Source: Hofstenia miamia (taxonomy: Eukaryota > Xenacoelomorpha > Acoela). Taken from it: a stretch of 64,000 nt of DNA. A model generated the notes under the pieces. It had not been told where the DNA came from and ran no database searches. It was given only the letters and a program-made list of their open reading frames with translations. Shown here in pieces: positions 1 to 12,541 of the stretch. The first letter of the stretch is position 1, and every line of letters begins with the position of its first letter. Made by a program: the position numbers and the translations under genes. The stretch is from contig SCFE01000108.1 of assembly GCA_004352715.1 (NCBI GenBank), forward strand, positions 436,292 through 500,291, written 5' to 3'.

Positions 1-602
1 TGTGATTATAAGGGCGTCACAGTCAATAAAGGCAATATTTGTGTATTGGTAAGATTTTGAACAACAAATATTATCTGTTTTTGAGGGATATAAATCATCC
101 ATAGAAAAGTTATAAAATTAAGATCAATTTAATAAAAGTAGGGCATATTTTCGATGAAGTATGCAAAATTGTAAACTCCTGTGAAAAAAATTGTTAACAG
201 TTTCAAAGACGATGAGGGCAACATTACTAGTATTATTCAAATAGGCAACGAAGACATTTCTTTTATATTTTGTGTACTCCATCAGTGTCCATCAACAACT
301 GTGGCAGAAGTTACTTTCCTATCCTTAACAAAATTCTGGCTACCGATAATTTTCACCAGAAGATGTTATGTTCCTTCTAATCCTTCAATACAACGCACAC
401 TAAAACTTCCATTTTTGTATAGTTAGAATATCCAGAATAAAGAAAATAAAGCCAATTTTTGTGCAGTTTTAAGGTCAATAATGACTTGTTCTTGTGATTA
501 TCATCTGTAAAACTACAGAAAGAACTGCAATTTCCTTTTGTGAAAAACTAGCTATAGCTCATATAGCGTTCATTTGCATAACAAATCCTAACTTCTATTA
601 AA

Positions 603-2012
603 TTACGACAACAAGGCATTGTAGTTAAATTTAAAATTGAATACTTCTTTAATAACCATAACACCAGAAGACGACGCTTCACTTTGCGTATCAGTCTTAA
701 CATTCTGATTATTAACACTATCCCCACCATCAACTTTCACCAAATTTTTGTTAGACTTTCCATATCTTTTTAAGAGCTCTTCAATGGGCATTTGACCTTC
801 TTCTTGCAATGCGTTTAATTCTTCCAACCCTTCTAAACAAAAGTTAAAAAATTTTTTGATGAAAAATTGAATAAAATGGATAACTTTAATTTAATACGAA
901 TTTCGGAAATCGCCTAATTATGTATATAACAAATATTAACAGCATTATTATTATGTAGTGTAGACAACACGGGTTTACTTTTTGGAGAAAAATAATAGCT
1001 AGATTTTACTTTCAACGAAATGAAATCATTTCATGGCAATTACTAAAGTATATGTAAACAAGCATTCCGACTTGACACATTTTGCTTCACTGAAATTGTG
1101 ATCAAATTCACATTTAATGCGTGCAATAATAGATTCATATACTTTTTTGACATCAACATACTAACAAATAAAATGCGAAACTAAGAAACAGCTATATATA
1201 CATTAAGCAGCTTGTATGGTAGCAGATAACTAGTTGATGAATAAGTAAAAATTATAATTGTGAATAATGAAGGAAAATGATCAATTAAAGTTTGAAATTC
1301 CAAAACAGCAATTAAAACTAGCGTTTGATGTACTAAATCGAACTGAAATTAATGAAACTGATTTACAAAGTATTTTCTAATATACAAAATTGAGAGGTTC
1401 AAGTATAAATGCAATACAAATTTTATTTGCATTAACCTCAAAGATCATAATTTATAGGTAAGAGGTAGATTAATAGATGCATTGATAGCACGCACACAGT
1501 ACTCAATTAACTATAAAGAAGAAACTTAAATATCATTAAATAGAAGCAATACCATCTTCGGTTTCCACGTCATCCTGGCTTATCTTTTTTAATTCATCGA
1601 TAACTTCCTCTTTTGTTAAATCAGCATCAATTTTCATGAACAATGTTTTAAGAGCAGAAGTGATATCATTGCTTTTATATGCGTCCAACTCCTTCAACAT
1701 AGAAGGTAAATATATTTGACAATATCTCGCAACTTCAAGACCTAAAAGGATGGAGGTGACATATACAAAGCGCGCGCTATACCTCCATGACCATCAAATA
1801 CGGCGAAAAGCGAAGATCCTTCATCAAACTTTGGCAAGCATATATGTGCATCCTATAACAGTATTATTTTAAATAGAACCTTAAATACTACATGCCTCCA
1901 TTGTAGTTCTCCAGCCTTGCATTGATGAATACCCATAAGAAATTTTACGTTCACTGATAGTTTCTGATCCACTAATTACATCAGTTCTAGGTTCGGATAA
2001 ATACTGCCCCAT
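603..2012 (-). CDS. PPM1G: Protein phosphatase PPM1G (PP2C gamma), 5' exons, partial
   Basis: A metal-dependent Ser/Thr phosphatase of the PP2C family; PPM1G orthologues are nuclear and act on splicing and chromatin substrates. Four exons can be read on the minus strand: 2012-1896, 1852-1783, 1741-1553 and 832 to about 665. Phases match across all three junctions. The protein starts MGQYLSEP, then SSMQGWRTTMEDAH and the PP2C metal-binding motif FAVFDGHGG (D59, G60). Exon 3 gives the EVARYCQIYLP helix, and exon 4 gives EEGQMPIEELLKRYGKSNK, matching the PPM1G-specific insert before the acidic region. Introns 1 and 2 are only 43 and 41 bp; intron 1 reads GC-AG and intron 3 is 720 bp. The end of exon 4 is uncertain: GT at 664-663 is the best donor, and an in-frame stop lies at 603-605 otherwise. 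The catalytic second half was not found in 1-600 and should lie beyond the left edge. Family call is firm; the exon 4 end is inferred. Confidence 0.9.
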
Positions 2013-2751
2013 GATAAATTTTAAAGAATAGAACGAAAATATAAATTAAATAATTTCAAATGAATTAAACTTGCGGTAAATTCCGAAATTTAAAATTTGT
2101 CCTGACAAATTGTAACTCAAAAAATTCCTCAAAGTAATGAATGCCAAATACATTAAAGGCAAATTTTGAATGGACATTATCGGTCTAACAATTTTCGAGT
2201 ACTCGGAATGTTAAGAACTCAAATAAGCTCGCAAAACTCGATTGGAAAAACTCGAAAGAAAAATTATTAAAACTCGAGCTCGAACTTGGTTGAAAATCCA
2301 TTCAAAAATACAGTAATAGTTGAATTAATTTAAATTTTAATTTCTTTATCAGTTGCAAACAACTATTTTTAGCTTTGAAAATTCTGAGTTATTATAAAAT
2401 AAATGTTTTTTTCTTTGTCCACTTAATTAAATGGTAGTTGCTTGCAACTACTTGAAACAAACTGATCAGTCAGAATTGACCCATGTAGTATTGCTGATTA
2501 ATTTATTAATTAATGTAAGAAAAGAGCAAGCTCATGTGACTTGAAATGTCAATGTGCATCACATAACCCTGCTGAATAAGTTATTTGTTCCTTAAACACA
2601 CATGCATACACATAGGCATGTGCAGGAATGATGTAAAAATTGTAATCACAACACTTTTCTCTATGGCTGGTAAGTTTTTTACAGTATGATGCTAAAAAGG
2701 GAAATCAATATTAGACAATGAAGAGTCAAAGTACTCTAGACAGTGCTTTCT
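2013..2751. other. Intergenic, upstream of PPM1G
   Basis: AT-rich sequence upstream of the PPM1G start codon. It should hold that gene's promoter and 5' UTR, but no TATA box or initiator stands out. A short run of CTCGA/CTCGAG words lies around 2220-2290. No coding potential was seen on either strand. Confidence 0.4.
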
Positions 2752-2949
2752 NATATATATATATATATATATATTTCTAATAGCTCCCCTGTGTGAGAAA
2801 ATAACTTACAAAATTCTAAATAAATTTACTAAATATTTCAAATTTTTTCAATGAACACAGTGTCTTTAGAACGTTTACCTCCATTACTTCATTTTTTAAT
2901 GTTCTATGTTTTAAAATCATTTTCAAATTGACAGAGTTTTTGATATTAA

Positions 2950-5450
2950 TTTGGAGCCATTGATGATGATACCCATGAAAACGACTACAGTGATACTGAT
3001 TCTGTGCAGTTGAACAATGAAATATTAGCTGACATTATTAACAATAATGTCACTGATTTTGATCAAGATCAGGATGACAAAGTAAGTGGATGGAAAAACA
3101 TGGTGGACTCATGCCCCAGCTACTTTAAAGGATAATCAGTCAACAATGTTTTGCCAAGACTGCATTGTGAATTCATCATTGGAATACATCTAATGTCACT
3201 ATATGATGCATTCATGCATTTTATGAACAATGGCAGTTCTGAAATTGTAATTTAAAGAAATCTTGAAGCAAAGAGAATCTGTTCATTGCAAGTACATTTT
3301 AAGATAGATATAAAACAATGTTGAACACCAGTGAATGACAAATTATCATTGGATTAGGGCCCATTTTTTATAGTGATGATGAAATATGAGGAAATTTGAC
3401 AATTCTTCAGAACAAACAACAAGCCATTCAAAGACATTCAAAGCAAATGTGATAGAACAACAATGGTTAATTGTGAACCAATATTCAATCAAGGAATGAA
3501 TGTTACAATGGGCAATTGGTTCATTTTGGTTCCTCTGATCAATCTCAACATCAACAACAAATGAGGAGATGAGTAAACTGGAGATTGTTGAGTACTACAA
3601 TAATACAAAATCTGGCAGTTGACAATACAGACCATCAGCTGTCCGTGACTTCATCAGTAAGGAAGTCTCTTTGTAAACCAACAATTTATTTTCAACTTGA
3701 TTGACATCACTATTATTTATATATTTCATTACACTTCTGATAGAGCTCATGTTAAAAGCATAAAGTTAAGAGTTGAATTCATTAGTTCTCTCACAGAATC
3801 ACTATGTTTACTGTTGATGCAGAAATGAGTTCAGCTCATGATAATGATGAGAAACACCATGCTGGCACTGAAATTGTTCAACATGTGTTTTTATCCAAAT
3901 GTGGAAGACAATCCTGCAAAACAAGGATGATTCCAATTCTGTCAAAGTGCAATTTGCAGTGGTTCTTTTTGCAAATTACATGGATCATTTAAACATCACA
4001 CATGCTAAAACTTGATTAGGTCTATGCATGTACTCTTTCTTGTAATCAATTAGATGAATAGCATCAAAATTGTGTATTTTTCTTTCTAAATATGTACCTT
4101 TATATAAATGTACATTATGTAGGTACATTACATACCTGGTAAACATTTCTATGTATTTAGAAAATTCTATGATAACTACATGCAACATGTTTCTGTTTCA
4201 TTTAGGCTACTGAAATGTAGGTCTCTTGACTATTTTACTGTAATTGTAGGACTTAATGAGCTTATAGACTTAATTAATTAAATTATTCTGATGACATTTA
4301 TTATTCTAACAGATGCTTTAATCCTAAATCAGGGGGTACTGGGGTGCTCAGACGACCTCAGCCACCTTGTTGAAGCTATATTATAATCTGGGTTGTTGGT
4401 TTTTGCAATGTTCAAATTTAGGTGCATTCTTTTAATAATTTATGAGTACAGCCCTGCCCTGAATGTAGTGAGAAGTTTGCATATATATATATATATATGG
4501 ACTCCTCGCATGCAACATAGGTAGTTTCAAATTAAGAGTAGAAATCCTATTTCATTCTTTTCTGTAACATTACCAGAAACTCCACTTTCAATTCAAATGA
4601 GCATCATTGATCTCTATCACTAAGCTTTGCATCTGTGCAGTAAAATAACTTGATTACATTTAAGTGGCATGTTAAAGACAGGAATGATTATTCAGTGAAA
4701 TGTTCAAAGTAGTACTTTCACAATTTACATACAAATTTTTTAGAACTATGTGATATTGCACTTTGATCAATTGTGACAAGTACTTGCAAAAAATGTGAAA
4801 TATTTTCTTTTACATTAATAAAATTCAATTATTTATTTACTAAGTCATTTTCATTCACATATTTTACTACTGATATTTTCAAAAATTTTTTTAATCTTCA
4901 TTTTATTTTTTATATTCCAATTTTATATATGCTTTGTTAAAAATCAATTGTTCTTCTTTTGTTAGATCAATATTACACTTGGTTAAGGAAGAAGAATCAT
5001 CAGGGTATTTAATCATTTTGCCATTAGCAGAGCTTAGATCATTGCCAAATATAAGGTAGATATTCAGAACCCATTGTTTTATATATAAATTTTCTGTAAA
5101 ATGTAAGAGAGAGAGAGAGAAAGAGAGAGAGTTGGTTATCAGAGAACACTACAGTAAACAAAATATTTTAATATTTTATAACTTTGGGGTGGTACAGACA
5201 TCATAATAAAAATGCCATTGCCACCCCACTTCTGACGCCACTTTTCTAAATATGAAAATACCAGAGTATGACATTGAGGGCACTTGCAGGGATTGCTTGA
5301 AAAAAGTACTTATTTCAGAATCAACTGTCTGGGAGTCATTTAGGTGTAGGGGTAGATGGCACAAATACTTTTGTGTACAATGTATGATTGTATGCTACTT
5401 AGTAATGTCCATCTATCTATATTTATATAAATTTTTTACAAATTTGTAAC
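2950..5450 (+). pseudogene. piggyBac-like transposase remnant (copy 1)
   Basis: Broken plus-strand reading frames follow the order of a piggyBac transposase. First comes an acidic N-terminal stretch (DTDSVQLNNEILADIINNN, about 2990-3060). Next is a block resembling the start of the DDE domain (LYDAFMHFMNNGSSEIV, about 3200-3250). Then NVTMGNWFILVPL (about 3500-3540) resembles the 'DNFFTS' region, and EIVEYYNNTKSGS (about 3583-3620) resembles the conserved 'Y-N-K-x-GVD' region. A cysteine-rich stretch at 5252-5449 (CRDC, FRCRG, FCVQC) could be the C-terminal zinc ribbon. Stops and frameshifts interrupt it throughout, so it cannot encode an enzyme. The assignment rests on motif memory, and the C-terminal part is the weakest. 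Confidence 0.45.
5106..5131. repeat. (AG)n microsatellite
   Basis: Interrupted GA repeat inside copy 1; the same tract is at 7549-7574 in copy 2 with the same interruption, showing how recent or allelic the duplication is. Confidence 0.9.
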
Positions 5451-5923
5451 ATTAGATAGATAAATTCATTTTAACTCAATACAAATGACAAAATCTTGAT
5501 GATGCAATCTCCTTTGAAGGCGGATCCCAATGACAAAGAATTTAAAAAGCTCTTTGGTGGACCAGAGGCCATAGAATATTTTTTATTAATTTATTAAGAA
5601 AAATGTTTTTCTGTCTCATTAACTTTTATGATGGGTGCAGTTGAAAGTTATTTTATAGTAGCAATCCTAGTAGTAAACTAATTGCAAATCAACCTAGGAT
5701 GGCTTAACCAAAACCACCATAGTGATTCTACAACACCATGCGATTTTTGCAGGTATAAAATGTCATAAATTTGAAACAATAAATTTAATGAACAAATATA
5801 CAGTTCCAGACTTTGCTATGAACAAAAAGATATTAACCTATTTGGAATCACTGTTGGTCATAAATCAGAAGTTAGCAGAATTTATACATATTTTAGTAAA
5901 TAATTTTATCCACTCATGAGTCN

Positions 5924-5956
<33 letters not shown>

Positions 5957-6129
5957 CTAATAGCTCCCCTGTGTGAGAAAATAACTTACAAAATTCTAAA
6001 TAAATTTACTAAATATTTCAAATTTTTTCAATGAACACAGTGTCTTTAGAACGTTTACCTCCATTACTTCATTTTTTAATGTTCTATGTTTTAAAATCAT
6101 TTTCAAATTGACAGAGTTTTTGATATTAA

Positions 6130-7893
6130 TTTGGAGCCATTGATGATGATACCCATGAAAACAACTACAGTGATACTGATTCTGTGCAATTGAACAATGA
6201 AATATTAGCTGACATTATTAACAATAATGTCACTGATTTTGATCAAGATCAGGATGACAAAGTAAGTGGATGGAAAAACATGGTGGACTCATGCCCCAGC
6301 TACTTTAAAGGATAATCAGTCAACAATGTTGTGCCAAGACAAATCTGGCAGTTGACAATACAGACCATCAGCTGTCCGTGACTTCATCAGTAAGGAAGTC
6401 TCTTTGTAAACCAACAATTTATTTTCAACTTGATTGACATCACTATTATTTATATATTTCATTACACTTCTGATAGAGCTCATGTTAAAAGCATAAAGTT
6501 AAGAGTTGAATTCATTAGTTCTCTCACAGAATCACTATGTTTACTGTTGATGCAGAAATGAGTTCAGCTCATGATAATGATGAGAAACACCATGCTGGCA
6601 CTGAAATTGTTCAACATGTGTTTTTATCCAAATGTGGAAGACAATCCTGCAAAACAAGGATGATTCCAATTCTGTCAAAGTGCAATTTGCAGTGGTTCTT
6701 TTTGCAAATTACATGGATCATTTAAACATCACACATGCTAAAACTTGATTAGGTCTATGCATGTACTCTTTCTTGTAATCAATTAGATGAATAGCATCAA
6801 AATTGTGTATTTTTCTTTCTAAATATGTACCTTTATATAAATGTACATTATGTAGGTACATTACATACCTGGTAAACATTTCTATGTATTTAGAAAATTC
6901 TATGATAACTACATGCAACATGTTTCTGTTTCATTTAGGCTACTGAAATGTAGGTCTCTTGACTATTTTACTGTAATTGTAGGACTTAATGAGCTTATAG
7001 ACTTAATTAATTAAATTATTCTGATGACATTTATTATTCTAACAGATGCTTTAATCCTAAATCAGGGGGTACTGGGGTGCTCAGACGACCTCAGCCACCT
7101 TGTTGAAGCTATATTATAATCTGGGTTGTTTGTTTTTGCAATGTTCAAATTTAGGTGCATTCTTTTAATAATTTATGAGTACAGCCCTGCCCTGAATGTA
7201 GTGAGAAGTTTATATATATATATANNNNNNNNNNNNTGTGAAATATTGTCTTTTACATTAATAAAATTCAATTATTTATTTACTAAGTCATTTTCATTCA
7301 CATATTTTACTACTGATATTTTCAAAAATTTTTTTAATCTTCATTTTATTTTTTATATTCCAATTTTATATATGCTTTGTTAAAAATCAATTGTTCTTCT
7401 TTTGTTAGATCAATATTACACTTGGTTAAGGAAGAAGAATCATCAGGGTATTTAATCATTTTGCCATTAGCAGAGCTTAGATCATTGCCAAATATAAGGT
7501 AGATATTCAGAACCCATTGTTTTATATATAAATTTTCTGTAAAATGTAAGAGAGAGAGAGAGAAAGAGAGAGAGTTGGTTATCAGAGAACACTACAGTAA
7601 ACAAAATATTTTAATATTTTATAACTTTGGGGTGGTACAGACATCATAATAAAAATGCCATTGCCACCCCACTTCTGACGCCACTTTTCTAAATATGAAA
7701 ATACCAGAGTATGACATTGAGGGCACTTGCAGGGATTGCTTGAAAAAAGTACTTATTTCAGAATCAACTGTCTGGGAGTCATTTAGGTGTAGGGGTAGAT
7801 GGCACAAATACTTTTGTGTACAATGTATGATTGTATGCTACTTAGTAATGTCCATCTATCTATATTTATATAAATTTTTTACAAATTTGTAAC
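6130..7893 (+). pseudogene. piggyBac-like transposase remnant (copy 2)
   Basis: The duplicate of the remnant in copy 1, with the central part (the DDE-domain start and the NWF block) removed by the 447 bp deletion. It keeps the acidic N-terminal stretch, the post-GVD region (6537-6725) and the cysteine-rich reading frame at 7695-7892, identical to that at 5252-5449. Non-functional. Confidence 0.4.
7225..7236. other. 12 N assembly gap
   Basis: Gap directly after a (TA)n run. It stands where copy 1 has a further ~310 bp (4480-4793). Confidence 0.95.
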
Positions 7894-8365
7894 ATTAGAT
7901 AGATAAATTCATTTTAACTCAATACAAATGACAAAATCTTGATGATGCAATCTCCTTTGAAGGCGGATCCCAATGACAAAGAATTTAAAAAGCTCTTTGG
8001 TGGACCAGAGGCCATAGAATATTTTTTATTAATTTATTAAGAAAAATGTTTTTCTGTCTCATTAACTTTTATGATGGGTGCAGTTGAAAGTTATTTTATA
8101 GTAGCAATCCTAGTAGTAAACTAATTGCAAATCAACCTAGGATGGCTTAACCAAAACCACCATAGTGATTCTACAACACCATGCGATTTTTGCAGGTATA
8201 AAATGTCATAAATTTGAAACAATAAATTTAATGAACAAATATACAGTTCCAGACTTTGCTATGAACAAAAAGATATTAACCTATTTGGAATCACTGTTGG
8301 TCATAAATCAGAAGTTAGCAGAATTTATACATATTTTAGTAAATAATTTTATCCACTCATGAGTC

Positions 8366-9274
8366 ACCAAATTTGTCAAAAAGATACATTAAGGATGACT
8401 TAAGCCTCAGTCTGTTTTAGAAGCAAGCACTAACTTCAACTAGGCTAATTTGACATAATGTCTTGTTTTTGAAATGCTGACATAAAATTTGGCATCCTTG
8501 CATTAAAGCATTTATTAAAAGAAATGCATGAGCAATTCAAGGACTTTTACACTAACTAACAAATATTTCAAAAAATGTAATGAAGAATTCTTCAATAAAT
8601 TATAGAGCAGCAATATGAGAATCTGCTATTCCTGTCTATGCTATACTAAAAATAGGATATTTAGAAGCAAAATATTCAAAGCCAAAAATATATCCAAATT
8701 TTGGGGAAGTTTGACAACCATTTTTATTGAGGAATGGACATGTTAAATAGATGATGGATTCAATAATTTTGCAAAGGAATTCCAAAGAATTTGTGAAGTC
8801 TACAATGACACACAAAAATATATTTGAATTCTTAGAGATCTCAATAACATTAACAAAAACACAAATAGACATTGAAATATTGTATAAAAATACTTAGTCA
8901 TAGTTATCTTAATTGATTGTCACCTCACCCAACACCTGTAAAAATCAATATCGCGTACTGTTTTGCCAAAAGAATAAACACATTTAAAGCAAGCACCAAC
9001 CAAATGGAAAATAGACCAAATGAAGGCAATAACTCAAGAACAGAAAATATATAATAAAAAAAAACATTTACATTAGTAACATCCTACAAATCTATAAATT
9101 ATATGAATATAAATGGGAAAAACAAATGAAACAAATTAATGAATTAATAGAAAACATTCAAATAAGCTAAAAATATATCAAAATCAACAAATTTATAGAA
9201 AAACTATTGCATAGATGATTTAGAACTAAAAGCAAATAAAATAATAAGAGACCAATTTGACTACAATGCAACAA

Positions 9275-9275
<1 letters not shown>
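8366..9275. other. Decayed sequence, no intact gene
   Basis: AT-rich sequence after the duplicated block. Short plus-strand open stretches interrupted by stops (for example IPVYAILKIGYLEAKYSKP near 8620-8680) look like eroded coding sequence, possibly the same element as the frames at 10063-10809. No family was recognised. Confidence 0.3.
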
Positions 9276-9325
<50 letters not shown>

Positions 9326-9326
9326 C
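9276..9326. repeat. (TA)n microsatellite
   Basis: About 50 bp of nearly pure TA dinucleotides. Confidence 0.95.
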
Positions 9327-10062
9327 ATTAATTGTTCTGGATGAAAAAATATATATCTAGTCCAAAAAAACAGATTCCAATCCACACATGTAGTAAAAAA
9401 ATCCAATGCATCCATCATCAACATTAATTTAATTTAAGATTCATTAGCCCTCTTGTGGATGAATTTAGTAGTGCAGGTGAAAAATTATTTTGAAATTAAA
9501 TTGACTTCATTTTGCCATCATTTCTGTTTGAAATCAAAGCTACCATGACTCATTATGAAAACTCTCTAAGTACGAGAGTTCAATGACTTATATTTGTATG
9601 CTTTTTCAGAAAAATATTCTTGGTTATTAATGTTAGTATTCTAAAAAATTCAGACACAGCCATAAACACTGGTTGAAACAATAGTATCACAGTAACAATT
9701 CAGAATGCTTTTCTTCAGTTACCATGGCATCATTATATGATGTAAATTATTTGTGGAGCCAGGTGTTCTTTGGTGTTGTATTGACAAACTCAATCACCAA
9801 ATAAACTCATTTTTAAAAAATTTGCTACTCACTAGAAAAGTCTTGATAAACAACTTATATTGCCTATAGTACAACTTATTATAAACTAAGCAATGTCACA
9901 GTCTTCTGTAATTGATTTCTTACAATTGTGGACATTAATTGGTCAAACTTTAAGAGAACATTATGTGGAACTGGTTAAATTATCTATTCTATTTCTTGGA
10001 GCACATTTCCTGACACTGCTTTCTTGATGTTTAAAGTTCCATGTGCATAACACCATGTCCAA

Positions 10063-10809
10063 TTGGTAGCTAAGACTATATATACTATAAAAATTGCTCT
10101 CTTTAAATTGCAGCTAGAAAAGAGGGATATGTTTGATGCTGAAAACCTTGCAAGGATATACTCATTGTTTTATATTAAGCAATGGTGTTTATCCATATCC
10201 CTTCAAGATGCACCTATGAATGATTTAATTTTTTGGACAAAGTTAAATGAGCTACAATTTCTTTTGTTTGAGGAACCTTCATAATTTCCTTTGATATACT
10301 CCAATTTTATCAAAGCTTCACTTTAAAAATAAAATTCACATTTATGGTATTTATCAGAAAGAAATGTAATGTTTTCTTTTCTTTTAGACAATTTTCCTGA
10401 TAATGCAAAAATAGATATTTGGAAAAAATCTTAAGCTTCAAAAAGTAAGCCTAATATAGGTATAGTGGATAGAGGATTGAGGAGAATGCATTGGCTAACT
10501 GCACAAACTAAGCAAAGAGATTTGATTGGTCCAGATTCATGGATACTTTTGCAGTTTTTGCCACTATGTAAATTTTTTATGGAAATTCACCCGATGAACT
10601 GTTCAAAATCAGCAGAATACATGAAAAGTAAGCATTATATTCAACGTGCATTGGGGATGGCCACTGATATTCATCATTCACTAAAAGCGCCCAAAAATTT
10701 CAATGATAAACAGAAGGCGTTCAAAATCACCCACAACCTTAGGCAAATAGTAGGTAAAATGGAAGCCAGCTCAAAGAATAAAAAGGCTGTAAATAAGTTG
10801 TATGGTTAG
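10063..10809 (+). pseudogene. Two adjacent ORFs of an unrecognised, possibly transposon-borne protein
   Basis: Two plus-strand reading frames, 10063-10284 (73 aa) and 10465-10809 (114 aa), have ordinary amino-acid composition rather than the Ile/Asn/Lys-rich look of random AT-rich frames. The first contains DAPMNDLIFWTKLNELQ; the second contains DLIGPDSWILLQFLPL and a basic C-terminus ending at TAG. They are split by about 180 bp with stops, so either an intron or decay separates them. Neither was matched to a known family. The nearby transposon debris makes a decayed element more likely than a host gene. Confidence 0.35.
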
Positions 10810-11151
10810 AAATCTAACTCAATATATTTACTGATTTCAATACTTTCCTTTATTATTCTTCATAAATTTGTAATTATGATATAAACATATATTTTATTGA
10901 TATGAATGATAATTTTAGAGTATACCATTTTTCAGCAAGCAGTGAGAAAATTAAGATATTAATAAATAACAGAGCTATAAGTTAAATATGTAACCCAGCT
11001 AGATCTAAGAAACATAGAGTGTAAGTCATGCATCAATTATCACCATTTAAATGACTCACTAATTAATTTCGAAAAAAAATGGTCAGTGGTGTTTTTATCT
11101 AAAAGTAAAAATTTTACAAAGTTACAGCTAAATTTGAATTTTTGATACACC

Positions 11152-11189
<38 letters not shown>

Positions 11190-11311
11190 NNNNNNNNNNN
11201 NNNNNNNNNNNNNNNNNNNNNNNNNNNNNNNNNNNNNNNNNNNNNNNNNNNNNNNNNNNNNNNNNNNNNNNNNNNNNNNNNNNNNNNNNNNNNNNNNNNN
11301 NNNNNNNNNNN
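11190..11311. other. 122 N assembly gap
   Basis: Flanked on both sides by (TA)n followed by ATTT, so the two contig ends may overlap rather than be separated. Confidence 0.95.
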
Positions 11312-12428
11312 TATATATATATATATATATATATATAATTTGAAAATATATGCTGGTGCGTTAATGTGCATTATTGCCATTCTTAAATTGATTAACTTTC
11401 AAAAAGTTTCTAATGTGATTATTAAGCATTTTAATAATTGCATAACGTCTTTTAGATTTTGTTTACTTTGTGTATGGCAGTTTTGACTATATTCAATTAC
11501 CATCTACTAATTTTACAGAATTTCACTCAGTACAAATAAATTTCTACAGCTCATTAGGAAGTAATAAAGACTTATACATAACATCAGAAAACAAACTTTT
11601 AGTCTAAATAGTTGCCCAATCTTAAAATATTTTAACAAATTTACAGAAAATTTCCATAAAAAAATTCAATTTATTTTTAGACAACCATCACACTTGTCAA
11701 TTGAAGTGCTTGAAATTTCCATCTCTAGTTGTGTTGCAGTATTGTGTCAATCCCCTTCAGTTCACATGGGCTTTAGTATTATATTAATGCTGAAACAAGT
11801 TTGGGAACCAAATAAAAATATATTTCAGATGATGTTAAAATTTAATTATCTAGTGTGGACTTTCATAAAGTTTACAATGGTACATTTGAAAAGGCTTATC
11901 AAGGCTATGGTCTCTACCCAATGACAAATCCAAGTACTGAAAATCAAATTTATATGTTGAAAACATTTCAATGATAAAAAATGAGAGAAGTCTCATTACC
12001 AATTTTACTTCCCCGATGAAGAATTGCAAATCATTGACAGACACAAAATCATGTATACCTACTAAATACAGTATATAAAATTTTACTTTATGAATTAATA
12101 TCAAAACTCTGGCAATTACAACAAACAATGAAATTCTATTTGTGCAAAATTATACTCGAGATTTAGAACTACAAACCAATTAATTTTAATTTGATAGATA
12201 TATTTAAATATACACTAAGATTTTTCTATTTATTTAAGTAAATAAATCAACAGTGGCTACCTAGCTGCCATAGGGAAACTAGTAGGTAAGTGAAGAGCTG
12301 TAGTAACTCATAATGTGTTAGTTTAGACATATAGCTACATTATAAAAAATACTACATTACAAACTTATAAAAAATTTTCATTGGATGTTTTTTTCCGTAA
12401 TGAATGGTCAATTTATTCTATGTACATA

Positions 12429-12467
<39 letters not shown>

Positions 12468-12541
12468 NNNNNNNNNNNNNNNNNNNNNNNNNNNNNNNNN
12501 NNNNNNNNNNNNNNNNNNNNNNNNNNNNNNNNNNNNNNNNN
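12468..12541. other. 74 N assembly gap
   Basis: Unsequenced bases inside a (TA)n tract. Confidence 0.95.

Larger units (their letters stand above)
2752..5922. repeat. ~3.1 kb duplicated segment, copy 1
   Basis: From 2753 (a TA run after a single N) to 5922 this matches 5924-8365. Offsets are 3180 up to 3160, 2733 from 3608, and 2443 from 4794. Copy 1 has two blocks that copy 2 lacks: 3161-3607 (447 bp) and roughly 4480-4793. Only about five substitutions were seen in the shared parts (for example 2983 G/A, 3009 G/A, 3151 T/G). Each copy begins with N plus the same (TA)n, which suggests overlapping or allelic contigs placed side by side. Confidence 0.9.
5924..8365. repeat. ~2.4 kb duplicated segment, copy 2
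   Basis: Second copy of the segment at 2752-5922, shorter by a 447 bp deletion (junction 6340/6341) and by the stretch replaced with a 12 N gap at 7225-7236. After 8365 the sequence continues uniquely, while copy 1 ends in an N. This is what is expected if copy 2 is the properly joined contig and copy 1 an alternative haplotype. Confidence 0.9.

Noticed and set aside
181-426. Plus-strand 81-codon frame opposite PPM1G
   Set aside because: Lies within the presumed PPM1G transcript on the other strand, lacks motifs and a normal ATG, and has random AT-rich composition.
1-600. Further PPM1G exons
   Set aside because: Minus-strand translations were checked for the acidic region and the conserved NAGDSR block; neither was found, so no exon is claimed.
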